40,640 nt of DNA, from the NCBI RefSeq assembly GCF_003201935.1, contig NZ_QJJL01000012.1:1-40640 (forward strand), given 5' to 3'. Under the pieces are notes generated by a model. It searched no databases. It saw only the letters and a program-made list of their open reading frames with translations, and was not told where the DNA came from. Made by a program: the position numbers and the translations under genes. This DNA is from Loktanella sp. PT4BL. GTDB taxonomy: Bacteria; Pseudomonadota; Alphaproteobacteria; Rhodobacterales; Rhodobacteraceae. Below are positions 16,461 to 25,684 of this stretch, in pieces; the stretch's first letter is position 1; each line of letters starts with the position of its first letter.

Positions 16461-17279
16461 TTAGTCATGCGCCACCCCCAGATAGGCATCAATCACCTCT
16501 TGATTGTTGCGCACCTCGTCGGGTGTGCCGTCGCCGATCTTGCGGCCGTAATCCATCACGATGACGCGGTCTGACAGGTCCATCACGACACCCATGTCAT
16601 GTTCGATAAGCGCAATCGTGGTGCCGAATTCATCGTTCACGTCCAGAATAAAGCGGCTCATGTCCTCTTTTTCCTCGACGTTCATGCCTGCCATCGGCTC
16701 GTCCAGCAGCAACAGTTTTGGTTCCGCCGCCAACGCGCGGGCCAGTTCGACCCGTTTTTTCAAGCCATAGGGCAGGCGGCCGACGGGTGTCTTGCGGATC
16801 GCCTGAATTTCCAGAAAATCAATGACCCGTTCCACCGCCTCGCGGTTCTCGGTTTCTTCACGTTCCGCGCGACCCTTCCAAAGCGCCTGCGAAAACAGGC
16901 CCGCGTTCATGTGGTTCAACCGGCCCGTCATGACGTTATCCAGCACGGACATGCCCTCGAACAGTGCGATGTTCTGGAAGGTGCGGGCGATGCCAAGGCG
17001 GGCGACCTGAAACGGCTTCATCGGCGGGCGTTTCTTGCCGCGGAACCAGACCTCGCCTTCCTGTGGGTTATAGAAGCCGGAGATCACGTTCAGCATGGAC
17101 GATTTGCCAGCCCCGTTCGGGCCGATAATCGCGCGGATCTCGCCCTCCTGGATATTGAAAGAGATATCCTTGATCGCCTCAACACCGCCGAAACGCAGGG
17201 TAATATTGCGCATATCCATCAGGGTTTCGCCAATCTGGCGGCCATCATCGGTCACATAGGGTGTCAGCATATCTTTCAT
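16461..17279 (-). CDS. Branched-chain-type ABC transporter ATP-binding protein (LivG-like)
   Basis: A 272-residue ATPase with Walker A GPNGAGKS (53-60), ABC signature region LPYGLKKRVELARALAA and Walker B LLLLDEPMAGMN followed by IALIEHDMGVVMDLSDRVIV. The LPYG form of the signature is usual for LivG. It energises the LivHM-like channel with the LivF-like ATPase encoded at 12067-12903. Its ATG overlaps the stop of the acyl-CoA synthetase gene by four bases (ATGA), which argues for coupled translation of transporter and ligase. Confidence 0.93.
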   Translation of the reverse strand: MKDMLTPYVTDDGRQIGETLMDMRNITLRFGGVEAIKDISFNIQEGEIRAIIGPNGAGKSSMLNVISGFYNPQEGEVWFRGKKRPPMKPFQVARLGIARTFQNIALFEGMSVLDNVMTGRLNHMNAGLFSQALWKGRAEREETENREAVERVIDFLEIQAIRKTPVGRLPYGLKKRVELARALAAEPKLLLLDEPMAGMNVEEKEDMSRFILDVNDEFGTTIALIEHDMGVVMDLSDRVIVMDYGRKIGDGTPDEVRNNQEVIDAYLGVAHD

Positions 17280-19225
17280 TCCGCAGCCACCTTCATCGTG
17301 GGGGCGACAATCGCATCACGGATGCTCAGCGTTGCCTTGATCTTACCCTTGCGGCCGTCCTCATAGGTGACTTCTGTCTCTGTGTAGATCTCGGTCGCAT
17401 CGCTATAGAGCGCGTTCACAAGGTCATCGAACTTTTGCCCCACAACAGCGCGGCGCACCTTGCGGGTGCGGGTCATTTCGCCGTCGTCGGCGTCCAGTTC
17501 CTTGTGCAGCACAAGGAAGCGGTGGATCTGGCAGCCCGCCAGCATTTCATCCTGCGCGACAGAGGCATTCACCTCGGCTACATGCCCGTCGATCATCTCC
17601 AGCACTCGCGGGTGCTGGGACAATTCCTGATAGGAGGAATAGGCGATATTGTTCCGCTCGGCCCAGTTGCCGACCGCCGTCAGGTCAATATTGATAAAGG
17701 CGCAGCAGCGGTCGCGGCCAGCGCCAAAGACAACGGCCTCAAGGATGTTGGGATAGAATTTCAGTTTGTTTTCAACATACTTGGGCGCGAAAAGCGATCC
17801 ATCCGCCATTTTGCCCACATCCTTGGCGCGGTCGATGATGCGCAGATGCCCTGTGCCTTCCTCGATAAAGCCCGCATCGCCCGTGGCGACCCAGCCTTCG
17901 GCATCTTTGGTCGATGCGGTGCTTTCCGCGTTTTTATAGTATTCCACGAACACACCGGGTGAGCGATAAAATACCTCGCCATTGTCCGCGATCTTCAACT
18001 CGACACCGGGCGAGGGCACACCAACCGTATCCGAGCGCACCTCGCCATCGGGTTGCTGGGTGATATAGACAGTCGCCTCGGTCTGGCCATAGAGCTGTTT
18101 GAGGTTGATCCCGAGCGCGCGGTAGAAATCGAAAATCTCGGGGCCGATGGCCTCGCCAGCGGTATATCCAATACGAATACGGCTCAGGCCCAGTGTGTTT
18201 TTCAGCGGGCCATAGACCAGAATATTGCCAAGCGCATAGGAAAGCCTGTCGCCAAAGCTGACAGGTTTGCCATCCAGCAAGGCGGGGCCAACCCGCCGCG
18301 CGACGCGCATGTAATGGTCAAACAGCCACTTCTTGAACCGGCCCGCGTCCTCCATCCGGATCATGACCGAGGTCAGCTGGTTTTCGAATACGCGGGGTGG
18401 TGCAAAGAAATACGTGGGCCCGATTTCGCGCAGATCGGTCAGCATGGTGTGCTCAGACTCGGGGCAGTTCACACAGAAACCCGTCCACATTGCTTGCCCG
18501 ACAGAGAAGATAAAATCCCCGACCCAAGCCATTGGCAAATAGGCGAGGACTTCATCTGTCGGCAGGAGGTGATCAAACTCGGAGGAATTCTTGGCGGTCT
18601 CGATCACATTGCGGTTCGACAGCACTACCCCTTTCGGGCGCCCTGTGGTGCCAGAGGTATAAAGCATCACGCTGGTATGATCATAGGTCAGTGCATTTGT
18701 CCGGCGCTCCATCTCCGCGCGGTCGCCGCCCTTGGCTGCAATGTCTGCGTAAGATGTCATATGGCTGTGGTCGTATTTGCGCAGACCGCGCCCATCGAGG
18801 TAGATCACGTGCTCGAGTGCCGTCACATCGGCGCGGACATCGGCGATCTTGTCCACCTGTTCCTGATCACCCACCACGGCATAGCGCGCGCCGCAGTGGT
18901 TCAGCGCATAGGCGATCTCTTCCGCGGCGGCATCCTGATAGAGCGGGACAGGAATACAGCCCACCTTTTGCGCCGCAACCATCGCCCAGTAAAGCGCAGG
19001 GCGGTTGCGCCCGATAATGGCGATATGGTCACCCTCGCTGGCCCCAAGGGTCAGCAGGCCAAGGGCGAAGGCATCAATTTCTTTTGCTGTTTCGGCCCAT
19101 GTCCAGCTTTGCCAGATGCCGAATTCCTTTTCACGAAAGGCAGGTTTGTCGGGAAAACGTGCAACGTTACGTGCCAGCAAGGCCGGCAAGGACTGTGGTG
19201 CATCACGCGACACGTCTGTTGTCAT
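17276..19225 (-). CDS. AMP-dependent acyl-CoA synthetase (long-chain FadD/FAA-like)
   Basis: A 649-residue ANL-family ligase that activates a carboxylic acid to its CoA thioester through an acyl-adenylate. Seen are the P-loop YTSGTTGRPKGVVLSNRNV, the A5 motif LYGQTEATVY, the A7 motif WVATGDAGFIEEGTGHLRII and the hinge DRAKDVGKMADGSLFAPKYV. Length fits the long-chain branch. The ATG at 19225 follows a G6 stretch and is preferred over an upstream TTG that would add 7 residues. As first gene of the transporter operon it probably traps the imported acid as a CoA ester; the substrate is not visible in the sequence. Confidence 0.88.
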   Translation of the reverse strand: MTTDVSRDAPQSLPALLARNVARFPDKPAFREKEFGIWQSWTWAETAKEIDAFALGLLTLGASEGDHIAIIGRNRPALYWAMVAAQKVGCIPVPLYQDAAAEEIAYALNHCGARYAVVGDQEQVDKIADVRADVTALEHVIYLDGRGLRKYDHSHMTSYADIAAKGGDRAEMERRTNALTYDHTSVMLYTSGTTGRPKGVVLSNRNVIETAKNSSEFDHLLPTDEVLAYLPMAWVGDFIFSVGQAMWTGFCVNCPESEHTMLTDLREIGPTYFFAPPRVFENQLTSVMIRMEDAGRFKKWLFDHYMRVARRVGPALLDGKPVSFGDRLSYALGNILVYGPLKNTLGLSRIRIGYTAGEAIGPEIFDFYRALGINLKQLYGQTEATVYITQQPDGEVRSDTVGVPSPGVELKIADNGEVFYRSPGVFVEYYKNAESTASTKDAEGWVATGDAGFIEEGTGHLRIIDRAKDVGKMADGSLFAPKYVENKLKFYPNILEAVVFGAGRDRCCAFINIDLTAVGNWAERNNIAYSSYQELSQHPRVLEMIDGHVAEVNASVAQDEMLAGCQIHRFLVLHKELDADDGEMTRTRKVRRAVVGQKFDDLVNALYSDATEIYTETEVTYEDGRKGKIKATLSIRDAIVAPTMKVAAE

Positions 19226-19355
19226 GAAATTCCCCCCTTCTGACAAGACTAGGGGTAATCTGTGATCCTTGCTAGTTTTCTTCTAAATCCTAACGAATTC
19301 TTACAGCGCTCTTTCCGCTGTCACATTGCAAGGCTTTGCTGCTAGAAATTCTGTC
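19226..19355. promoter_or_regulatory. Divergent promoter region between ligase/transporter operon and two-component genes
   Basis: These 130 bases separate the minus-strand ligase operon from the plus-strand kinase gene, so promoters for both must lie here or overlap the coding ends. I see no convincing -35/-10 pair and no clear dyad. The arrangement makes it the likely binding region of the neighbouring OmpR-type regulator. Confidence 0.4.
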
Positions 19356-21269
19356 ATGGGAGTGACCGACATATCGCGCCACGACATGATCCTGTCGGGG
19401 CTGAACCTGATCAAGCAGGCGATTTCCTTGCATGACGAGGAACTGCGCCTTGTTGCCGCCAACAGGCGTTTTCAACAGATGTTTTCCTTGCCGGACAGGC
19501 TTGTCGCTCCCGGGGCCGAGTTTCGTGATATTGTGATGTACCTGACGGAACAGGGCGAATACGGGCACGTCGATGACATTGCCGGTTTTGTAGATGAAAA
19601 GGTCCGTCTCGCCTTTACCTTCAAGCCGCATTATTTCGAACGCACGCGTTCAAACGGAACGGCCATCTCGGTCGAAGGCAGCCCGTTCCAGCAGGGTGGC
19701 TGGATTTCGGTCTACACGGATATCACCGAAACCAAGCGGCAAGAGAATTTCTTCCGCTCGCATACCGAAACCCTTTCCGAAAAGCTGTTGCAGCGCTCCG
19801 AAGACCTTGCGCTGGCCAACAGGGCCTTGTCGGCCACAGTGAATGCGCTGGAAGTGGCCAAGCAAGAGGTCACGGATAGTCGCGAACATCTGGCACTGAT
19901 GAACACGATGACACCGGGCCATATCGCGCATGTGAATGCGGCAGGGGTCTATACCCACTCGAACGGCAACCTGCCCACGATCCTGCCTGTGGGTGAGCGC
20001 AAAATTGTCGGGCAGTCGTTTGAAAATGTGCTGGGTCCGTTTGTCTGGGCGCAGGTTGCCCCGCAATTCGCGCGGGTCCTGCAAGGCAAACCGACCACAT
20101 CGGAAATCCGTGACGAGGCATCGGGACGTTTCATGCGTCTTGCGATGACCCCCGACATGGCGGGGGATGGCACTGTTCAGGGGGCCTATATCCTGACAGT
20201 TGATGTAACCGAAGAAGTCTCGGCCCGTGCGGCCCTTGCCCATGCGCGGCGCAAGGAACTGGCCACCCAACTAACCAGCGGGATGGCTCATGATTTCGCC
20301 AATCTTCTGACGATCATTCTGGGCCAACAGGCCAAGCTGGATGAGTTGGCGTCACTTCATCCGGCCCTGGCCGAGGTATCCGCGACGATCAATTCGGCGG
20401 CGAAACGCGGTGGCGAGCTGATTGAAAACCTCTCAAGGATCGAAGCACATCGCAGCCTCAATCCGGTGTCCGTCAAGGTTGCCGATTTTGTCGCTGATGT
20501 GCTGCAATTGGCGCGTGCAGCTGTGCCGGATGATGCTGTGCTGAAGATCAATTATGATATACCCGATGCGCGCCTCACCTTTGATCCGGGCTTTGCGCAG
20601 GATGCCATTCTGAACCTTGTTCTCAATGCCGCCGAGGCGCAGGACGGGCCCGCGACGATCACCACGCGCATGCATCGGGCAGCGGACGGGATGCTGGAAA
20701 TCATCGTTGCCGATAATGGACCCGGGTTTTCTGAAGACGCGCTCGCCAATGCGTTGGCCCCGTTCTATTCCACCAAAAGCGGCAAGATCGGGCGCGGTCT
20801 GGGTCTGACAACCGCATTCGATTTTGCCAAATCAAGTGGTGGCACTGTGCGCTTGCGCAACCATGCCTCGGGCGGCGCTGTTGTGACACTGCGCATACCT
20901 TACACACCCGCACGTACCGTCGAGGCGGGGCTGGTGCTCTTGGTGGATGACACGCTTGATGTGCGCCAGACCATGCGCAGTTTCCTGCGCCGCTCGGGCC
21001 ATGCTGTGGTTGAGGCGGCCTCGGTCGAGGAGGCGCAAAAGCTGATGTCGCTTGAAGGGCTGACACATGTTGTTACGGATCTGGCGATCGGCGAGGGCTC
21101 GGGCCTTGATGTCGCAGAGAAAGCGCCGTCAGGCATACCGGTCCTGATCGTGACCGGTTTGCCGCCCTCTGACGCTTTGCATCAAAAAGCCAAGGCCGCG
21201 CATCCGGTTCTGCCAAAACCGTTCGATTTCGCCACATTCGAGGCCGCATTTTTGAGGGCCAGTCTATGA
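19356..21269 (+). CDS. PAS-domain hybrid sensor histidine kinase
   Basis: A 637-residue kinase when started at ATG 19356; an in-frame TTG at 19326 would add 10 residues and neither has a clear ribosome binding site. Order: PAS_7-like sensor (about 10-125, with ANRRFQQMFSLPDRLVAPGA), coiled coil, second PAS (about 175-290), dimerisation helix with LTSGMAHDFANLLTIILG (His312), ATPase domain with N-box LNLVLNAAE, VADNGPGFSE and GRGLGLTTAFDFAK, then a receiver domain (VTDLAIG and LPKPF). No membrane segment is seen, so the signal is probably cytoplasmic. It overlaps the response-regulator gene by ATGA and is divergent from the ligase/transporter operon. Confidence 0.88.
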   Translation: MGVTDISRHDMILSGLNLIKQAISLHDEELRLVAANRRFQQMFSLPDRLVAPGAEFRDIVMYLTEQGEYGHVDDIAGFVDEKVRLAFTFKPHYFERTRSNGTAISVEGSPFQQGGWISVYTDITETKRQENFFRSHTETLSEKLLQRSEDLALANRALSATVNALEVAKQEVTDSREHLALMNTMTPGHIAHVNAAGVYTHSNGNLPTILPVGERKIVGQSFENVLGPFVWAQVAPQFARVLQGKPTTSEIRDEASGRFMRLAMTPDMAGDGTVQGAYILTVDVTEEVSARAALAHARRKELATQLTSGMAHDFANLLTIILGQQAKLDELASLHPALAEVSATINSAAKRGGELIENLSRIEAHRSLNPVSVKVADFVADVLQLARAAVPDDAVLKINYDIPDARLTFDPGFAQDAILNLVLNAAEAQDGPATITTRMHRAADGMLEIIVADNGPGFSEDALANALAPFYSTKSGKIGRGLGLTTAFDFAKSSGGTVRLRNHASGGAVVTLRIPYTPARTVEAGLVLLVDDTLDVRQTMRSFLRRSGHAVVEAASVEEAQKLMSLEGLTHVVTDLAIGEGSGLDVAEKAPSGIPVLIVTGLPPSDALHQKAKAAHPVLPKPFDFATFEAAFLRASL

Positions 21270-21982
21270 GCACGCAAGGCTATGTCGCCATCATCGACGA
21301 CAACCCCGATATCCGGCATATGTTGTCGGCGGCGTTGACCGATGCGGGTTTCACGACGCAAAGCTTTGCCCGTGCTGCGGATTTTGAACGCGCGCTCGCC
21401 ACCAAACAGCCCGAAGTCTGCGTCGTCGATCTGGGCCTGCCTGACAAGGACGGCCTGAGCATAGTTGCGGCTTTGGCCAACAGCGCGACGGCCACCTTGG
21501 TGATTTCGGGCCGTTCGACCCTGCAAGACAAGATCGTCGGCCTTGAACTGGGGGCGGATGATTATCTCGCCAAGCCTTTCGAGATACGCGAAGTGATCGC
21601 AAGGGTGCGTGCGCTCTTGCGGCGCAAGGCTCCGACAACGGCCAAGAATGAGGCCGAGAAGCTGACGTTTTCGGGTTGGACGATAGATTTTGCTCAATTC
21701 AACCTGATCGACGCAGACGGCAACAGCACGCGGGTGTCGGCCAGCGAGGCGATGCTGTTGCGTATTTTCCTGTCCCGTCCAAATAGGTTGATCACCCGTG
21801 ATCAATTGCGTGACGAGTTGAACGAAAAAAGCGACGCGGAATCCTTTGATCGTGCGATTGATGTGCGCCTCTCCCGCTTGCGCGCCAAGCTCAAGGACAG
21901 CACCAAAGACCCCAAGATCATCAAGACGATCTACGGCGCAGGCTATATCCTCATCTCGGATGTGTCCCCCGTCACGGCATGA
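21266..21982 (+). CDS. OmpR-family response regulator transcription factor
   Basis: A 238-residue protein with a receiver domain (acidic pocket DD at 11-12, phosphoacceptor Asp55 in VVDLGLPDKDG, Lys103 in LAKPF) and a C-terminal winged helix. The latter contains SASEAMLLRIFLSRPNRLIT, RAIDVRLSRLRAKL and KTIYGAGYIL, standard for the OmpR/PhoB class. It should be phosphorylated by the hybrid kinase, to which its gene is translationally coupled (ATGA). The divergent ligase/transporter operon is the obvious candidate target. Confidence 0.92.
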   Translation: MSTQGYVAIIDDNPDIRHMLSAALTDAGFTTQSFARAADFERALATKQPEVCVVDLGLPDKDGLSIVAALANSATATLVISGRSTLQDKIVGLELGADDYLAKPFEIREVIARVRALLRRKAPTTAKNEAEKLTFSGWTIDFAQFNLIDADGNSTRVSASEAMLLRIFLSRPNRLITRDQLRDELNEKSDAESFDRAIDVRLSRLRAKLKDSTKDPKIIKTIYGAGYILISDVSPVTA

Positions 21983-21987
21983 CCCGA

Positions 21988-22012
21988 AAATCTGTAACTT
22001 TTTGACAGATTT
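21988..22012 (+). terminator. Weak AU-rich hairpin after the response-regulator gene
   Basis: AAATCTGT (21988-21995) pairs with ACAGATTT (22005-22012) around 9 bases, 6 bases beyond the stop codon and followed by GCGTTTTAA. The stem is perfect but AU-rich and the T-run is short, so it may be a modest terminator before the MFS gene. Confidence 0.4.
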
Positions 22013-22058
22013 GCGTTTTAAGGGTTGTCTCACTCGCGTTTAGCGTGTCCGGTGTGGC

Positions 22059-23273
22059 ATGAAGTTGAACGGCCCCTTTCTTTTCATCCTGATGACGCTC
22101 GTGATCGATGCCATCGGGGTGGGTATTGTCTTTCCCATTATGCCCGATCTGATGGACCGTGTTGGTGCCACCAGCACTGCGGAGGGCGCGTTATTAGGCG
22201 GCATCATGATGTCGGCCTATGCGGCCGCCATGTTCCTTTTCGGCCCAATTATCGGCAGCTTGTCAGATGCCTATGGCCGCAGGCCTGTCCTGATTTTCGC
22301 ATTGGTGACGCTGACCATCGACTATGTGATCATGGCGCTGGCAGGGACCTATTGGGTTTTGCTTGTGGGCCGTGTCCTCGCAGGGATGGCGGGTGCCACC
22401 TACATCACGGCCACGGCCTATATCGCTGATATTGCAAAACCCGAGGAGCGGGGGGCGGCCTTTGGTATGATCGGCGCGGCTTTCGGTGTGGGGTTTGTCA
22501 TGGGCCCCGCACTTGGCGGTTTGGCATCGGGGTGGCATATCACAGCACCATTCTGGATCGCTGCGGGTTTGTCTGCGCTCAATGTGGCCTTCGGGTTCTT
22601 CCTGCTGCCTGAATCGCTCAAACCCGAAAACCGGCGTCCCTTCGGGCGGCGCGATCTGAACCCCTTCGGCACCATAATGCGTGCCTTTCTTATTCCGGGA
22701 CTTGCTGTGCCGCTGGTTTGTATCTTTGTGTTCGAATTTGCCAATATGGTCTACCCGACGCTCTGGGCGTTCTGGGGACGCGAGGTGTTCAGTTGGGACG
22801 GTTTCACGATCGGGCTGACGCTCTCGGGCTATGGTATTCTGATCGCATTGGTGCAGGCAGGTATTCTGCCGCGTCTGACGGGGCGCTATGGTGACTACCA
22901 GACACTGCTGATCGCGACTGCCGCCGCCATCATCGGACTGGTGGGGTTCGGCGCAACAACTGCGGTCTGGGCGGTGTTCTTGTTCCTGCCCATCGCAGCC
23001 TTGTCGGATATGGCGCCCCCTTTGATTACCGCTTTCGCCGCCAATCGGGTGGACGAAGACCAGCAAGGGTTGGTGCAGGGTGTGATCGCATCCTTGTCGT
23101 CAGTCGCGGCCGTCACGGCACCGCTGTTTCTGACAGGTGTGTTTGAAAGATCGGTCAATGATGAGGGGCTTTATCTGCCGGGTGCGCCCTTCCTCTTGGC
23201 GGCGGTCTGCGTCATCGCCATTGTTCCGCTGATTTTCCGGCTCGACCCGAAGAGGCCGGGCAGCAAACGCTAG
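22059..23273 (+). CDS. MFS transporter, TetA-like (drug:H+ antiporter)
   Basis: A 404-residue 12-helix major facilitator. It carries motif A in [18 protein letters not shown] (about 67-84) and motif C in [16 protein letters not shown] (about 145-160), the antiporter signature. The opening [20 protein letters not shown] is typical of the TCR/Tet group. Homologues export tetracyclines, but many chromosomal alphaproteobacterial members have unknown substrates, so resistance is not claimed. It is codirectional with the two-component genes and convergent with the ATPase gene. The two stop codons overlap in CTAG at 23270-23273. Confidence 0.85.
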   Translation: MKLNGPFLFILMTLVIDAIGVGIVFPIMPDLMDRVGATSTAEGALLGGIMMSAYAAAMFLFGPIIGSLSDAYGRRPVLIFALVTLTIDYVIMALAGTYWVLLVGRVLAGMAGATYITATAYIADIAKPEERGAAFGMIGAAFGVGFVMGPALGGLASGWHITAPFWIAAGLSALNVAFGFFLLPESLKPENRRPFGRRDLNPFGTIMRAFLIPGLAVPLVCIFVFEFANMVYPTLWAFWGREVFSWDGFTIGLTLSGYGILIALVQAGILPRLTGRYGDYQTLLIATAAAIIGLVGFGATTAVWAVFLFLPIAALSDMAPPLITAFAANRVDEDQQGLVQGVIASLSSVAAVTAPLFLTGVFERSVNDEGLYLPGAPFLLAAVCVIAIVPLIFRLDPKRPGSKR

Positions 23274-24214
23274 AGGGCTTCCCGATCTGAGACGATCCGG
23301 TCGCCTTGCGCATCAAAGAGCACCGCATCTGCATTAGCGAAGTCAAAGGCGATGGGCGCGCCGCGCTCGAATTCCCATTGCCCGGGCAACAGCACTTTGC
23401 CGGACAAGCGGCCATCTTCGGCAATAAACAAGTGTTCGGGGCGCACGCCAATGCATGCGGCCTCCAGGCCCGGCAGAAGATCAGGTTCGATGAAATTCAT
23501 CGCAGGTGATCCGATGAAACCGGCCACGAAACGGTTATTGGGCGTATTATAAAGCTCAAGCGGCGCGCCGATTTGTTCAATCCGGCCCGCGCGCATAACC
23601 ACAATCCGGTCAGCCAGCGTCATTGCCTCTGTCTGGTCGTGGGTGACGTAGAGAATGGGTGTATTCAGGGTCCGGTGCAGATCGGCAATCTCGATGCGGG
23701 TATTCATACGCAAAGCGGCATCAAGATTGGACAAGGGTTCGTCAAACAAGAACATGCGCGGCTTACGCACAAGCGCACGGCCCAAGGCCACACGCTGACG
23801 CTGCCCGCCCGAGAGCTCTGACGGTCTGCGATCAAGATAGTCTGAGAGCGAAAGGGTTTGCGCCACCTCATTAATGCGTTGCTGTATCTGCTCCGACGTC
23901 ATGCCTGCCAGCTTCAGCGCAAACTCAAAGTTCTTGAAGACGGTCAAATGCGGGTAGAGTGCGTAGGACTGGAACACCATCGCAACCTCGCGCTGGGCGG
24001 GCGACATTTCGTTCACGACTGTATCAAAAAGCATGATCTCGCCTGCATCGGGTGTTTCCAACCCTGCGATCACGCGCAGCAGGGTTGTCTTGCCACATCC
24101 TGAGGGGCCGACGATGACGATGAACTCTCCGTCTTCAATGGTCAGGTTCACGTCGCAGAGGACGTGGTTATCGCCATAGGTTTTCTGGATGTCAGTGAGG
24201 CGTAAAGCGATCAT
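23270..24214 (-). CDS. Orphan ABC transporter ATPase, MalK/UgpC-type, with short C-terminal domain
   Basis: A 314-residue ATPase with Walker [10 protein letters not shown] (36-44), Q-loop [14 protein letters not shown], signature [15 protein letters not shown], Walker [13 protein letters not shown] and H-loop [14 protein letters not shown]. It belongs to the carbohydrate-importer group. The C-terminal TOBE region keeps GVRPEHLF and LFDAQGDRI but is some tens of residues shorter than in MalK. The start ATG at 24214 has AAAGG upstream; longer readings overlap the ACP gene. It follows the ACP stop by 10 bases in the same operon. No permease or binding-protein gene is adjacent, so its partner is unknown. 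Confidence 0.85.
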   Translation of the reverse strand: MIALRLTDIQKTYGDNHVLCDVNLTIEDGEFIVIVGPSGCGKTTLLRVIAGLETPDAGEIMLFDTVVNEMSPAQREVAMVFQSYALYPHLTVFKNFEFALKLAGMTSEQIQQRINEVAQTLSLSDYLDRRPSELSGGQRQRVALGRALVRKPRMFLFDEPLSNLDAALRMNTRIEIADLHRTLNTPILYVTHDQTEAMTLADRIVVMRAGRIEQIGAPLELYNTPNNRFVAGFIGSPAMNFIEPDLLPGLEAACIGVRPEHLFIAEDGRLSGKVLLPGQWEFERGAPIAFDFANADAVLFDAQGDRIVSDREAL

Positions 24215-24224
24215 CTGGGCCTTT

Positions 24225-24488
24225 CTATGTCGGTTTGGCCTGTGTCGAGCTTTGACGGTGGAGATAGGCGAGCAGATCATCAAAGCTGCGCATCTGGTCG
24301 TAATCAGCCTCTGGCATCGGCAAGGAAAGCTCTTTGCCCAAAGCAGTGATCAGTGTCATGAAATCCATCGAATCGATGTCGTATTCCTCGCGCAGATCGG
24401 CGCCCGTATCGACGTCGTCCAAGGAAATGTCGGGGGCGATGCGCCCCAGATGTCTGATCAGCAAGTCGCGTAGGGGATCGTCAGTCAT
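24225..24488 (-). CDS. Acyl carrier protein (phosphopantetheine-binding)
   Basis: An 87-residue, acidic, four-helix ACP. The attachment motif is [11 protein letters not shown], with Ser40 as the expected 4'-phosphopantetheine site; DSM replaces the usual DSL, as in a side branch of small ACPs. It is distinct from housekeeping AcpP. Its ATG overlaps the E2 stop by four bases (ATGA) and the gene sits directly behind acetate-CoA ligase, E1 and E2. An acyl group made by that complex could therefore be passed to this carrier instead of, or as well as, CoA. That transfer is inference. Confidence 0.88.
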   Translation of the reverse strand: MTDDPLRDLLIRHLGRIAPDISLDDVDTGADLREEYDIDSMDFMTLITALGKELSLPMPEADYDQMRSFDDLLAYLHRQSSTQAKPT

Positions 24489-25684
24489 AGCTGCTCCGGT
24501 GTCTGCATGTGTTTGATGATCGTGCGGAGGAACTTTGCCCCCTGGTGTCCGTCACTGACGCGGTGATCGGCGGCAAGGGTAATTTGTGCAAGGCGGCGCG
24601 GCTGAACCTTGTCGTCAACAACCGCTGGCCGGAGGCCGGGTGTGCCAATCCCGACAATGGCCACCTGCGGCGGAAAAATCACGCCGGTGATGCCGGCCAC
24701 ACCTCGGTCGCCCAGACTGGTCAGGGTGATTGTCGGGTCTGATAATTCACGCGCCCGAAACCGCCCCTGACGCACGCGCGTCACAAGGTCTCTGAGCCGT
24801 GTCATCAGTGTTGCGAGGTCGCCTTTGTCCGCATCATGCAGGGCAGGGGCGACAAGCCCGCCACCGCGCAGGTTGATCGCCATACCCAGATGCACGGCGT
24901 CGGCAGGGCTGAACTGGTCATTTTCGAAATGGCCGTTGAAGTCGGGGTACTTTCGGGCGGCCAGGGCAACCGCACGGATATAGAGCACGCTCAGCGCGAG
25001 ACGGGCATCGGGCGGTTTATCGGCATTGTAGTTACCGATGAACGCCTCTGCCAACGTCAGGTCAATCGTATCAGACAGGTAATAGTGCGGGATCTCGCGT
25101 TTCGCGCGCGTCATTGCCGCCGAAATCGCCTGCCGCATCGCCGAGAGGGGTTCCGTGTCGGGCTTGTCCGTGGCGTCGGGAACATCGGCAAGTGAGATAA
25201 TCCTGCCTGTCCCGAGACTTGCCAGATCAAACCCCGTTTGTGCGGCCCGTCTGCGGGCGGCGGGACTGACACGCTGGCGGATCGGTTGTGACAGCTCCTG
25301 CGGCGGCTCGGCTGGTTGCTCTGGCGCGGCGGGCGGCTCTTCCGGCATGGTGGGCGGCGCAACAGGATCTTCGGGCTGTGGGGCCTCAGGCGGTGGCGGT
25401 GCAGGGGCCGGATCGGCGGGTTGCGGGACCGCGGGTTCGTCAGGGTCTTGGCTGGCACGGATCATCGCAATGGGCATTCCGACAGGGACTTTCGTGCCAA
25501 GCGGGACCAGCCATTTATCCAGAAACCCGTCTTCGAAGACTTCGATTTCAATCACCCCTTTCTGGGTCTCAACCGCTGCGATGATATCGCCACGCGTGAC
25601 CGCATCGCCAGGGTTTACGAGTTGTTCAACCAAGGTTCCGTCCTCCATGTCTGCGCCAAGAGAGGGCATGAGGAATGTACTCAC
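24485..25684 (-). CDS. 2-oxoacid dehydrogenase E2 acyltransferase (lipoyl, E1/E3-binding and catalytic domains)
   Basis: A 399-residue E2. Lipoyl domain at 1-78 with the lipoylated Lys42 in [12 protein letters not shown]; a Pro/Ala/Glu-rich flexible linker (about 83-135); peripheral subunit-binding domain around [20 protein letters not shown]; catalytic domain from about 180 with [20 protein letters not shown] and [19 protein letters not shown] (His374). It would accept an acyl group from the E1 encoded upstream and transfer it to CoA or another thiol. The start is GTG at 25684, with GGAGG upstream, overlapping the E1 stop (GTGA). No E3 gene is present in the window. Confidence 0.9.
   Translation of the reverse strand: MSTFLMPSLGADMEDGTLVEQLVNPGDAVTRGDIIAAVETQKGVIEIEVFEDGFLDKWLVPLGTKVPVGMPIAMIRASQDPDEPAVPQPADPAPAPPPPEAPQPEDPVAPPTMPEEPPAAPEQPAEPPQELSQPIRQRVSPAARRRAAQTGFDLASLGTGRIISLADVPDATDKPDTEPLSAMRQAISAAMTRAKREIPHYYLSDTIDLTLAEAFIGNYNADKPPDARLALSVLYIRAVALAARKYPDFNGHFENDQFSPADAVHLGMAINLRGGGLVAPALHDADKGDLATLMTRLRDLVTRVRQGRFRARELSDPTITLTSLGDRGVAGITGVIFPPQVAIVGIGTPGLRPAVVDDKVQPRRLAQITLAADHRVSDGHQGAKFLRTIIKHMQTPEQL

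Noticed and set aside
18053..19243. Plus-strand frame opposite the acyl-CoA synthetase gene
   Set aside because: Antisense shadow of a well-recognised gene with no domain of its own.
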